DNA of 64,000 bases from Primula veris (Eukaryota > Streptophyta > Magnoliopsida > Ericales > Primulaceae), in assembly GCA_963682055.1 (NCBI GenBank), contig OY821741.1, positions 21,088,711-21,152,710 on the forward strand. Reading direction: 5' to 3'. Of this stretch, positions 23,205 to 34,309 are shown piece by piece; positions within the stretch are counted from its first letter, which is position 1; each line of letters starts with the position of its first letter. Made by a program: the position numbers and the translations under genes. A model generated the notes under the pieces. The model worked only from the letters and a program-made list of their open reading frames with translations. It did not search any database and was not told where the DNA came from.

Positions 23205-23908
23205 GGAGACGAAGATAGACATGGGGTCCCCCAAGAGGAAAGATGGTGACTACCCCTCGAGCTTGTAGTTTTTAACGCATTTGGGGGCCTCTCTGGAGCA
23301 TGAGGGTAGTCGTAGTATTCCTCGAGAAAGACACCCAAGTTATCATCCGAGGAACTGTTGTGGTCGCTAAGTAGGGTCTATTTCCTAGGCGATTACTATT
23401 TAAAAATTATGAGGAGAGTGTTAGCGGTTGGGTTGTCAATCGAACAGCTCGATTCCTCAACTAAAATATGTTAATTTCAGTTTATATAAGGTTTTTGGGT
23501 GGATTTACATGTAGTTAACTTGGTGTTCATGCAAAGTCTAACAAAAATAACTAGTTTTTGATACGTTATTAATGTTTTTAACGATTAAGCATGCAAGATA
23601 GTGAGTTAATATTACTTTTTGGTTTATAAGTGATGGTTAAATATTACTTTTTAGTTTATACAACACAAAATAAATGTGTATGCAACGTTAAGTTGATTAA
23701 TAACTAATAATTTGGCGTTATTATCATGATTTAACTAGTAAACATGCAAGAGATATGAGATTAGTGATGATTATGATGTGAACCTAAGTAAACAAGCATA
23801 AACAATCAGTATAGATACTAAAAACACGAATACGTAATGAAAAGTTTAGATTAAACTCAAAAAACTTACTTTAACCTTCTTTTTAAATTTAAAAAATTGT
23901 CACAATGA
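23205..23908. other. Spacer, nothing recognised
   Basis: Continues from the gag fragment for perhaps 200 bp and then becomes AT-rich. No element end or gene seen before the duplicated block at 23909. Confidence 0.4.
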
Positions 23909-25388
23909 CTAGATGGTTTTGGATATCTTGAGTGCAATCCAAGTAGTTCTTGCCGACAGCATCCAAAATTGGAAAGTCAAGTTCGATTGAAATTTTTCTA
24001 TGACAGGAGAAAAGACTGGATTTGGTGTTATATAAAACAATGATAATCATGTAGTAGATTTGGTGTTATAAGAAAATGAATTCAATATTATCAATCAAAT
24101 CATAAAAATTCTATCATACCAAATCAAATCAATTAGATCTAATCTAATAATTAACTGCCTTATGCGTGAATTAAATTACATATGCTGATTATACTAACAA
24201 GATATATCAATCAATTATCTACCGTTCATTTCCATATAAGTAATTCTATACATGCTAGTTTCAACATGCAATCAAACAATATATTTTTTATTAACAATTA
24301 ATACTATTTATAGTAACTTTGACATGTAAAGGGGGTAACTTTATTCAGTTGTCTTTTAATTAATATACATGCATGTGTGTGGGTGTATATTGACCGAATA
24401 TTGATTTTTATAACACATATATACTACTTTTATACAAGTAATATACTACAGGGACCATCCGTGCAATTTCAGTAAACTTATTTTTATTTACAGCGTTATC
24501 AAATGTACAGTTTAGAATTTTAGACAAGTTTCAATATAGTTCTTGAGTAGTTAACAACACAGTCCATAATTAACAGCGAGTTACAAATTAGTACTACTTT
24601 TTCAGTTTGTTACAAAATCAGGCCAACAAATTAATATATGTTTTACAATTACACGACTAATAGTTTAAAAACCTGTAATTGATTGTGTTTGTATGTAATA
24701 CTCAGTACCATATTTTACTCTTTAACAGTTTTATTCCCAAAAAAATGTTACAAGTTTAGTGGTATACACAGGTATATTTAGATTACTAAATATCTATTAT
24801 ACATAGTTTTGCCTTGTAGTTAGCTATCAAACAAGTTGTTTCAAGATATGTATTCAACAAACTATGATATTGTTGCAAAATTTTACATGCTGTATTAATG
24901 GTTTTCTTAATATACAATATATATATTAATTTTAGGAATATACTAGTACCAAACAGACATGCTTTTCACTGCAAACATACATTACATGCATACCAGGACA
25001 ATAAGAAACAATTTGTTCAACATGGTTGTATTCTTATTTCATGAACAGTCAAGATAACAAATTTCTATGCATGGTATATTAAGAAATTCATGTTACAAAC
25101 ACAAAACCAGTAGCATACATATTACATATTATATTTTCTATTAACATGTGGCGTTTAAGCAAGCAATAGTGATTATACATGCAAGATGGATTTATTCTTA
25201 CACATACAAGTTTTATAACCAAACAAAATAGCATGCATACGGCTGTAACATGTGATTTTATACAATTAATATGCCTGTAATATTTAACATGTACATTATA
25301 AAAAAAATTGTATCCGGATAAACCTCAAGTTTTATTTATACCCAAATTCCTAGTTGTACTCCAATCTCCGAGAACAATGTTGATAACG

Positions 25389-25616
25389 TGTTGTAAACAC
25401 TATTAGCTATAGGTATAAGGGAGAGAGAAGTATAGACAGAGAACGGTATAATATTATTGATCAGTGAATGAATATGTATAATACAACACCCTAACACTAT
25501 TTATATAATAGAGGGGTAGGGTTATAAGTTCAGTTTAGGTCCAAGTAAAAGCCCATAAGTACAATTTCAAAAATCCAACTAGAACGTTCTAGAGTTTTTT
25601 AGAATATTTTACAACA
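25389..25616 (-). repeat. copia LTR in copy A (228 bp)
   Basis: TGTTGTAAACACTATTAGC to TTTTACAACA. It matches LTRs at 52438, 58691 and 61697. The preceding ATGTTGATAACG (25377-25388) is, on the minus strand, CGTTATCAACAT, the PBS position of this copia family. Confidence 0.85.
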
Positions 25617-25712
25617 GAAATAAATAAATAAAATATCAATAATAACTTCTTTTTTTGTATTTTCTTGGGTTTAAATTTATTTAATTAAATTAAAACTATT
25701 TTATATAAATTA

Positions 25713-26248
25713 TGTTGGGTACGTTGTAAATAAACACAATAATTTCTACGGAAAACAAATGGACAAATAAACAGAAAATGGTTTCCTCAAATATATAATT
25801 ATCAATTACAACCTTCAAAATTAAGAGTATGTAAATGATACCGAAATGGACTAAAGTTCGACACGAGATAACTGCAAGCAGTTTCCCTTAAACGATATTT
25901 TTCCCGCCATCTCTGCTTCTGGCTAAATGGGGCACTTCGTTCCCAAGGTACAACGTCTATCATATGTGACTCGACGGAAACGGCACCGAGCAATGGTCGG
26001 ACCGTTGGTGGTACGGTACTCTCTCTCTATATGTATGCATATATGTATGTGTGTGAATGTGTATATGATATGTATGAAACTTGTCTTCAAAAGTGTCCAA
26101 AAAAATGAACCAAGACCATCCTTTTTTAAACATTTTCTTTGTAACTCATTTTACAATTAAAAACAGACATAAATGGGGAGAATGAATGGTTTTGTAACCA
26201 TTAAATTAATAGCATTCACTCAAACAAAAACCACTTGTTTTTCCAACA
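25713..26248. mobile_element. Solo LTR (536 bp) inside copy A
   Basis: Ends TGTTGG...CCAACA form a perfect 6-bp inverted pair, and AATTA is duplicated on both sides (25708-25712 and 26249-26253). Copy B has a single AATTA and no insert at about 59011-59015, which is the empty site. The insert includes a TATG/TGTG microsatellite near 26030-26070. No related LTR was recognised in the window, and the orientation is unclear. Confidence 0.85.
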
Positions 26249-26530
26249 AATTAAACAAAGGAATAAATAATATGCAAATTATCTAAAAATAAACGATGAT
26301 CCGGATTAAAGGGAGAAATCCGGATTAGTAAAACAGCAGTCCTCATCCGTATCAAAGAGAGTGATCCGGATAAGACTAATTCCAGAATACTTGTTATGCA
26401 ATTTAAATCGATTTTGCAATTCCTAAATCTAATAAAGACAAGGTAAAATCAACTAAAATAAATAAACAAATTACAGCAACTTAGAACTATTTTTTTGTGT
26501 GAACAAATACACTAAACCTATTTTAACAAA

Positions 26531-26555
26531 AATCCCGGACAGCGTCGTCAAAAAC
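26531..26555 (-). promoter_or_regulatory. gypsy PBS in copy A
   Basis: Minus strand GTTTTTGACGACGCTGTCCGGGATT is an altered form of the Athila/Tat PBS. Copy B (59272-59296) keeps GTTTTTGGCACCGCTGTCGGGAATT, which is closer to consensus. Confidence 0.7.
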
Positions 26556-26556
26556 T

Positions 26557-27571
26557 TGACCTGCTTAAAAACGTGTTAATAAAAATAAAGCTTTTTTACC
26601 TGGAAAGAGTACTACGGGCAATCATAATAATAACATTTTTAAAATCGTAGCAAATACGAGTCCTCACAAGAGATAGAGATTACGTAAAATAATTAAATTA
26701 TATTTAAACACGAGTTTCCTACCTTTTTATAACGACATGACTCATGACTTTTTTGTTTCATCTAAACTAATAAAATAATGATATAGCTTATATAAAGGTT
26801 GTCAATCCTTACTAATCACTATACAACAACGAATCTAAATCTATGCTAAAAACAATAATAAAAATTGAATAAATAACTATAAACAATTAAATAAAGAGGG
26901 AGTAAGGATAGATATTACCCAATAGTTGAAAGCACCATAAGAACTCAGCAAAAAGGTAGAAGGATGATGCTCATAAGGGTGAGGCATCGTACGGAAAGAA
27001 TGGAATAATATTTTTAAAAAAAGGATTATAATTAAAAAGAGAGAGAATTTATAGAACTACGGGTTTCTTCCCGGAGACAAAGCCTGCAAAAATAGGTTTA
27101 CATCACGAGTATTTATAGTGTCATGCTCAGTAAATTTTAGAACCCAAACCTTAAAAAACAGTGATCTGGATCAATCTTCGTTGACCAATTAAATTGCCAC
27201 AAGTCATTAAATGATGGCGGCGGTGATGTGTCTGATCCGAATGACCATGTCTGATCTGGATCATCTAGCGGAGAACATATTTTTATTTCCTTATTTGTTA
27301 GATCTTTTACTTGTTCACCAGTTTTTGCTCTTTTGATCAAATTTAAGTTTCATATCTTCTTTTTTTAGTTATTTTAGCTTGTCCAACTTGTATGTTGACT
27401 CCCTTCATCTCGTTTGTTCACATAAATACATCTAAAAAGGGTAATTTTCACTAAAAATAAATAAATGATCTAGAAATACATAAAAACAGTAAATTGATAT
27501 AAAAACACACATTTACGCAATTTAAAGTCGTATTTAACACTCTAAATAAGGCCAGAAAATGACAGTTTACA
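26557..27571 (-). repeat. gypsy LTR in copy A (1015 bp)
   Basis: On the minus strand TGTAAACTGTCATTTTC to GCAGGTCA, next to the PBS. A TATA box CTATAAATAC lies at 27118-27109. The element body would lie to the left but is replaced by the copia insertion. Confidence 0.7.
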
Positions 27572-27892
27572 CCAGAGTTTAATAGCCAAAGAGTTATGTA
27601 TATCTAGAAGACTTCTATATGTAGAGCCATTTTAGATCAAGAAATCCAATGAAATTTCTTTTTTTCTTCTATATGACCCCATTTTTTTTAGCAAAAATGC
27701 TTTAAATATTTTGCATAACCTTTTTAAGTGGCAAAAAATATTTTGGAGAATATTGCTTCAACTCATATTCCTCAAAAAGTGGATTATGCTCTAATAGCAC
27801 CGAATAAATTAAATATGTGCATTAAGATATGAAAGCTTCTTATTCCACAATAACGAAAGCACTTTTTCACTCTTTCATATCCTAGGGGATTT

Positions 27893-29190
27893 CACTTGGG
27901 AAAGAAAAGGTTCCATACTAATGGATTCAGGTCCATAACCATAGGTTCCAATGCCCGAGATCTTGAAGCAATTACCAATGAGGCTCTATCGATTAGTATT
28001 ATATAGAAGAAATAAATTCTAGAAACTAATACAATTAGATCCGCTCTTCATAAACAAAACGTGGGAACAACTGCTAAAGTATTAATTGGGAGAGATTGTA
28101 GAACATGTCTAATTAAAATCAATTTAGATCTCAAAGATAATTAGTTAGACTTCCACATATTAATTTTTTCCCTCACTTTAGTAGTCATAGAATGAAAATA
28201 TATGCACCTTTTCTTCCAGCATAGAGATTACAACCCAAATATAGAAAAATAGTCTTTTTTGTTGTAATCTTCATAATATTTTCCAAACCATGTTGCTAAA
28301 TACGGTTGACATTTTTGGAACAATATAAGAAACTTTTTTGATAATTAACTTCTTGTCTAGATTCCTTCTCATACAAATTAATAACTTTGCTGATTTCCTT
28401 AATAGAAAATTTTATTAGCACGAGAGAAATTAATAATGTCATCAACATAAGTCGGATGAGTAATATGAGGGCACCCAAGAAGAGTCTTGAAAGCAGTATA
28501 TATCTTGTTATAAATTAGAGCATTAAGAGATCTTGAGAATAAATCAGAACAAATAATAAAAAGCCCAGATAAGAGAGGATACCCATGTCTTAAACATTGA
28601 TTACTTAAATAAACCAGTAGCAGTACCATTAACCATACCACTGAAGAAAATATTAGAGATAAGCCTCCACACTATCAATTAAAAGTTCAGAAAAACCCAT
28701 CTTTCTCATTACCTTAGTTAAAAATAGCCAAGACACTATCATAAGATTTTTTTTCATATCCAATATAATAGCCACATTGGAACCGTCATTTTTGGCATTT
28801 GATGTCATCTCTTATAAAACAAGGATCGTGAGTGTAAATATTATTCGAAAAACTCCACATATCCCTTGTTTCCTCTTTTGTATATTTTGCATATATAAGT
28901 GACATTTCCACATCCACATGAAGAAAAGAGCTGGACACTTTAACATTTATACATTGATTCATTTGATGAGTAGCTAAAACAGTAGTTTCATCATAGTGGA
29001 AAACCCATATTTTATTTTGGGTATCAACTTGAACCAAATCAAAACCAAGCTTTCTCTTAAAAACCTCATCTTTATGAAAATCTACCTTAGGCTCTATACG
29101 AATTAAAATAGCTAAATTATAAATAGAACAAACTTTTTTTATTCTTTTACAGGTAGCTTTACTTGCAATGCCCCTACAATTTAGAAAAAC
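27893..29190 (-). pseudogene. LINE ORF2 remnant: endonuclease start fused to RT
   Basis: Reads NTVFLNCRGIASKATCKRIK from 29185, the start of an L1 apurinic-type endonuclease, then IEPKVDFHKDEVF and a good stretch to 28786. At about 28785 the sequence jumps to RT motif A (IILDMKK-SYDSVLAIF), so most of the endonuclease and the RT fingers, several hundred codons, are missing. The catalytic box is readable as HPTYVDDIINFSRA at about 28460 (YVDD where plant L1 usually has YADD), followed by the thumb block KVREKINMWKSN and LILIRHVLQSLPI near 28130. Many stops. Confidence 0.8.
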
Positions 29191-29198
29191 TGTATTAA

Positions 29199-30656
29199 TT
29201 ATTTATAATATTTCCCGAAGTTCCTTATAGAAGAGCTTAACATCATTTGATTTTTCTCTTTAATTTTGTTTTTTTTCTTTCTTGGAACCACTGACCAATC
29301 ATCTTTGTCCCTTGCAATATCAGGTTCCTTTCTAGAAGATAGATTTAATCTATCTTGAGTGTTGGCCTCCTCAAAATCACTAAACTCTTCCACATTTAAT
29401 TAATTTTATAGATAAATCACTTCCTCTACTATTCAGATAAGCACTGTTTGGATCACAAGGAATAACAATATTGTTTTCCTCATTATTAATCTCATTTACC
29501 AAATTATCTTCTAACAACTGATTCTCATTTTCAGGAGAACTATCCAGTTGTTCTTCATCCAAAGTAAGCAAATTAGAAGCCTCATTTTGCTCTTTTAATT
29601 CATTATTTATCTCAGGGATATTCTCCTTTTCCCCAAAATTATAATTTATATCCCCTTATCTTCCTTTACACTTTCCTCTCAATAAGAATTTTCATTACTT
29701 TTGTTACAATCAGATTTTTTTAGAATTTCACCTTCTTGTATCTCCACATTAGAGCTTATATTATTCTTTTGTACAATCTCATCATTATCATAATTTCCTT
29801 GAATTATTTTATACCTTCCGCCTAACTTAAACTATCCTCTTTTTACTTGACAGGAAACTCTCTATTCACCCAGTCCTTTGTAGATTCTTTGTTTTCTCCA
29901 GTTCTTAAGATGTGAGTTTGAGAGATTTTAATTTTTTCATTATTATTGTATAAGTTGTGGCCTGTGGTTCTCTCTTATTATTGTGCTTTTTAATGTTTGG
30001 CTGGTTTGTTTTTTTGGACTTTTTTTTGGCTATTTTTTGGCTTTCTGCCAATCGCAAGGTCTATTTTAGGTGCAGAGATATCTTCATTCTATTGATGTTT
30101 ACATTTTTTTCAGAATTAAGCAGCTTCTTTCTTTGTGACCCTGATTTTAAAAAAAATGAGCATTAATGAAGTAAATCCTCATACTCACAATATTGCAAGA
30201 ATCCTTCAGAATCATCGTATCCTATACGAACTCTCTCAATAAGTGTTTTTTAAAATAAATTTTTACGCAAATACACTCCAAATCTGGTCTAGTCAGACTA
30301 ATTGTAGTATTATCCACCTTCAAAGGTTTACCAAAAGCTTTTGCAATGGAAAATATACTTGACGTATTGTACAGATGAATAAAGAGTTTCGGTAATGAAA
30401 TCCATATAGGGCAGATTGTAGATTCAAAATCTGTTTTAAAATCACATGTCCACTGAAAGGTTGTCATAGGCTTCCCTTCAATAAACCAATTTTTCCTTAC
30501 CCAAAGACCTAAGAAATCTTCCTCGTGAAAACAGCGTGTAATAATATGTTTATAATCCAGAACACCAATATTATAAGCATCTTTGAGATCAGACGTATGA
30601 AACACCTTTCTAATAGAAGCGATATCCGGCTTACCGTGCGAGAATTTACCAATCAT
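29199..30656 (-). pseudogene. LINE ORF1 with DUF4283-like domain
   Basis: The N-terminal 144 codons (30656-30222) are open: MIGKFSHGKPDIASIRKVF, then YNIGVLDYKHIITRCFHEED and FQWTCDFKTDFESTICPIWI, ending in GKPLKVDNTTISLTRPDLEC. This pattern is the DUF4283 domain of plant L1 ORF1 RNA-binding proteins. The remainder is Glu/Asn-rich linker in pieces (29571-29199) ending with DWSVVPRKKKNKIKEKNQ, typical of the ORF1 C-terminus. Frameshifts and stops separate the parts. Confidence 0.75.
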
Positions 30657-30850
30657 GCTATACTTAAAAGAGTCCGATAGTATTTTAACATTCTCCGATA
30701 TAAATAAAATGAGTCCTTTGTACGATAATATTTCTTTGAGATCAATTTTAGGTTTTGGGTTTATCTCTCTCCAGAGACATAGTGTCCACTATGTCAACGG
30801 CGGATAGGGTTATTCACCCAAGTTGTCTCACTCTTTCTCTTTCTCTCTCG

Positions 30851-31410
30851 TGCTATGTATGAAATTTTTTTAAATAACTACTAATAAACCTGAATAAATC
30901 ATAGATAATGAAATACAACATAAAAAATCTAGAGTTATTTTTGATAATAAACACCCTCAATAGTAGCAATGATTGAATTCTTATCACGAACGGGGTTTAC
31001 TAAAGTCATAACCACTGGGAAACCTCACCTTACTCAATCTAAAGTTTTTTTTCATCAATAATCTATATTTAGTAATGAACAAATTGATTTCATGCATGAT
31101 GAATACTTGAGTTAGTTTACCTTCCTCTGGTACAATAGCTAGACATACATATTTCTATTTATCGGGAATGATGAAGGAGGGCAACAAAAGATTGATAATT
31201 TTAGTTTTAATTTCACTCACTAGTCTGTCAATATTTCTTTACATACGGTCATAAATTAAACTTCTATCACTATTGTGTCGTACCTTGTCAACGTTTTGTG
31301 ATGCCTCTGTGTGATTTTTAAAACTAATTCAGTGTTTTATTGTGGTGGTGGTGCCCTTAGTTTTTATAGGGAAAATAATAGTAGCGGACTTATCAGTTGT
31401 ACATTCGTTA
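30851..31410. other. Spacer, nothing recognised
   Basis: About 560 bp of AT-rich sequence. No reading frame, boundary or repeat unit stands out. Confidence 0.4.
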
Positions 31411-31555
31411 AATGTATATATATTTAAAATTGAGTTTATAGATTAATTGGATCATCAAAATATGATAGATAATCTTATACAGCTTACGACAAGAAGGAAA
31501 AGGCAAAGGACCACGTTTACCTGTTGGTGAACAAAAGTGGATCATGAAGGAATTT

Positions 31556-33486
31556 TGTCACGCCCCAAAATCCGAAAAACGAACATCAGTGCGTGATCTT
31601 TTGAATAAAATGAAAAAGAATCTGTTAGTACAAAATTTAACTTTTAAAGGAAAACAACTTGCGAGCTAAATGAACAATTATACAAGATGTTTGCCAAACG
31701 CGGCTACAAGACAAGATGGTTTTAACAGATTCATAAAAAAAAAGATACCAAACGAATGTAATTTGCCCGTAGGCTACAACCTCAAAAATGGTCAAAGTAA
31801 AAAAGAAAGGGATTGAAAGAAGCCCCGAACCCATGCGATACATCGCTAATACTCCTATCCAAATGTCTCAACCTAAGTTGTACCTGAAAGACAAAATTGT
31901 AACGGTGAGTCCCACGCAGATAAATAGACGGGACGGCACCACACATGATACCGTCACTCCATCCAATAAATGCAAGAACTCACAAACAACAACTATAATA
32001 ACAACGTATCAAAAGAAATGTAATAGCATCATACAACGAAATAAATTAAATAACTCCAACACAAATCTATAACACACATGGACCTCTCACGTCACCTACC
32101 CCAGTCCGTAAGGTAGGTCATTGCTTATAACCCTCGGCTCGTCTTATGCCCCCGGTATAGGGAGAGACATAGACCATTGCCAACATATAAATATTTAAAG
32201 TGCTACTTGGACCTCTCACGTCACTCGCCCCAGTCCGTAAGACGAGTCATTCCCTATACCCATCGGCTCGTCTTATGCCCCCGGTATAGGGAGAGACATA
32301 GACCCTTGTCAACATATAAATATTTAAAGTGCTACTTGGACCTCTCACGCCACTCGTCCCAGTTTGTAAGACGAGTTATTTTCTATACCCCTCGGCTCGT
32401 CTTATGCCCCCGGTATAGGGAGAGACATAGACCATTGCCAATAAATAAATCTCAAGGCCTCGGCCAATAATATTATACTATTCAATTATCACAATTTCCA
32501 ATAAAATCAGATTCTCAAAATAATAACATTCCCAAATGTCACATTATCGCAATTCAACAAAACACATAAGCATATGTACTAGAATCACAACTAGTCAAAC
32601 AAGCCTTATAGCTATCAATTAATGTCTTGCCAAACAAACCTCAACAAAACTCATAAGTATCAATTCTCCAAAAAGTCAAATTGTCAAGCAAGTCCAACAA
32701 TGTAAAATCTCATTCAGGCATTTTAACAAACATCTTGTATGCAACTACAACTCATCTTTATTTAAAATAAATTTATCCAATTTCATCAACAACTATAATA
32801 ACACATAATAACTCATAAAAATAAACAAACCCATCTATATTCTCATTAATTCGAAATTCATATGTCTAAATTCCTAATTCTCAAATTCAAATAAGTGAAC
32901 CAAAAGAGCAACACATAAAACTCAATTAACAATTTAATATAATTTAATTGAGATTAAAGAAAAACCTCCAAATTTTATAAAATGCAAGATCTAACCCTAA
33001 CATACAACCCCGTCCAGTCGCAATGGATAACCCCCGTTAGCTTAGTTCGTAGAGAAGATGCTTCCGGTAAAAACTCACTAATGGTGGTTTCTTCTTCTTT
33101 TTCTTAAACTTTGGAACCTCTCTTTTCTCTCTTTTCTCTCATTTTGGTTTTCTGTTTTGAAAAATTGGATGAAAAGTGTTTTTCGTGAAACTGTTTTGAG
33201 AGAGTTTGTGGAAGCGAACTATTTGATCCCCAAAGTTCTAAAAGTTAACTCATAAATAAAACTATTATTTTACTGCTCCAAAATAACAAATCTTTATAAA
33301 CAAACATATTGGGTCCTTTTTATTTATAAAATTAGTAACAGGTTTTAAAAATAAAGTTTTTCAGAAGAGTTTTGATTTTTGGCTAAAAATTAGTAGAGTG
33401 ACCGGTTTTTGGTAATAGTTGTATAAAACATTTTTGGATAAATTTAATCGTAAATAAAACCATTTATAAAAATCCGGGATGTTACA
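31556..33486 (-). repeat. 3' LTR of chromovirus-type element (1931 bp)
   Basis: On the minus strand TGTAACATCCCGG to GGGGCGTGACA, the same end types as the solo LTR at 50616. GA-rich transcribed sequence lies near 33150-33060. It includes a 129-bp tandem repeat. Confidence 0.75.
32079..32462. repeat. 129-bp tandem repeat in chromovirus LTR
   Basis: Units begin at TGGACCTCTCACG, positions 32079, 32208 and 32337, exactly 129 bp apart; the third is slightly short. Each has CTCGTCTTATGCCCCCGGTA and GGGAGAGACATAGACC. An open frame across it (32177-32470) is a by-product of repetition. Confidence 0.9.
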
Positions 33487-33523
33487 ACACACCCTCCTTA
33501 AAAGAAATTCGTCCCGAAATTCC
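33487..33523 (-). promoter_or_regulatory. Polypurine tract and pol end of chromovirus
   Basis: The minus strand reads GGAATTTCGGGACGAATTTC followed by TTTTAAGGAGGGTGTGT, matching the characteristic end of chromovirus internal regions just before the 3' LTR. Confidence 0.75.
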
Positions 33524-34309
33524 ATTTCCTCTCTAGAGAACTACTCCCAGAAATGATCAACTTTTATAAATAAGACCATAAGAATTTAAAAGTACAAGTC
33601 GTGTCATAATTCAAGAAATAAAATATACAGGGTCCACAACTCGTTATATTCCACCATCCATAACTCAAGTAAATGAAAGATACGTAAAAATCTCAAATAA
33701 AGTAATCACCTATATACAATATCTAATAAAATAAAAGACAATAATGTAAAACAATCAGTTACAAAATAAAAGACAATAAAGTAAACTAAAATGACATTCT
33801 TCTACCTTAACAACTCCAAAACGTCTACAAAACTTAAAATACGGGTCTTTCTAGTAAACTAAACTCTAATAAAATAAAAGCCAAACTCTAGGCGTTACAA
33901 ATTTGCTCTTAGAAAATTGGTTCATTTAAACACCAAAATATGGTTGTAATAGTAATATGAATCCCGTATCTCGTAGTTTCCAAACTACAATGAACAATCT
34001 AATAATTTTTATTAACTTCGAATATCAGATTGTTAGACATACATTTTGCTACGATGAAACTCGTAGCTGAATGTAATTTTTTTTCTGTGTTTGTGCAGGA
34101 GTAACACTTTCAAGGGGAAAAAAAATCCGGAATACGAACTTTTTTAACTTTATACACACACACGCACACATATATATATATAGAGAGAGAGAGAGGGGAT
34201 CCATACACACATTAATTTTACACATTATTGATCTTTTCGGGTTTGAAGTAATCCAATTTAGGATTTGTCATTTTCAAAATGACGGAGCTAGGGACTTGTA
34301 CAATAATTA

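Larger units (their letters stand above)
23909..27892. repeat. Duplicated block, copy A (partner 57209-60650)
   Basis: Near-identical to 57209-60650 in the same orientation. It contains the end of a copia gag, the copia 5' leader, its LTR (25389-25616), then part of a gypsy element with PBS and LTR, then about 320 bp more. Without the solo LTR at 25713-26248 and its 5-bp duplication, copy A is 3443 bp against 3442 bp for copy B. Because the block spans two nested elements and flanking DNA, a segmental copy is more likely than transposition of one element. Confidence 0.9.
27893..30850 (-). mobile_element. Plant L1-type LINE, internally deleted
   Basis: Minus-strand non-LTR retrotransposon with ORF1 at 30656-29199 and a truncated ORF2 (endonuclease then RT) at 29190-27893. 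The copy B block ends inside what would be its 3' part, so 27572-27892 may also belong to it. A large piece between endonuclease and RT motif A is gone. No poly-A tail or target duplication was found. Confidence 0.8.
31556..33899 (-). mobile_element. Chromovirus-type gypsy remnant with TSD
   Basis: Insertion bounded by TGTCACGCC and GGCGTTACA, with the 5-bp target duplication AATTT at 31551-31555 and 33900-33904. It comprises one full LTR (31556-33486), a polypurine tract and the last bases of pol, then about 370 bp without recognisable content. The right terminal 9 bp mirror the left ones, although the interior there does not match the LTR, so the 5' part was probably deleted or rearranged after insertion. 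Confidence 0.75.
31411..34150. repeat. Flanking duplication, filled copy (partner 36541-36935)
   Basis: 31411-31555 and 33900-34150 together match 36541-36935. The partner is uninterrupted, so the chromovirus element at 31556-33899 inserted into this copy only. Shared text includes CACGTTTACCT-CTGGTGAACAAAAGTGGATCA and GTTAGACATACATT. Confidence 0.8.

Noticed and set aside
32177..32470. 97-codon plus-strand open frame
   Set aside because: Lies wholly in the 129-bp tandem repeat of the chromovirus LTR; 129 is a multiple of three, so the open frame is simply repeated.
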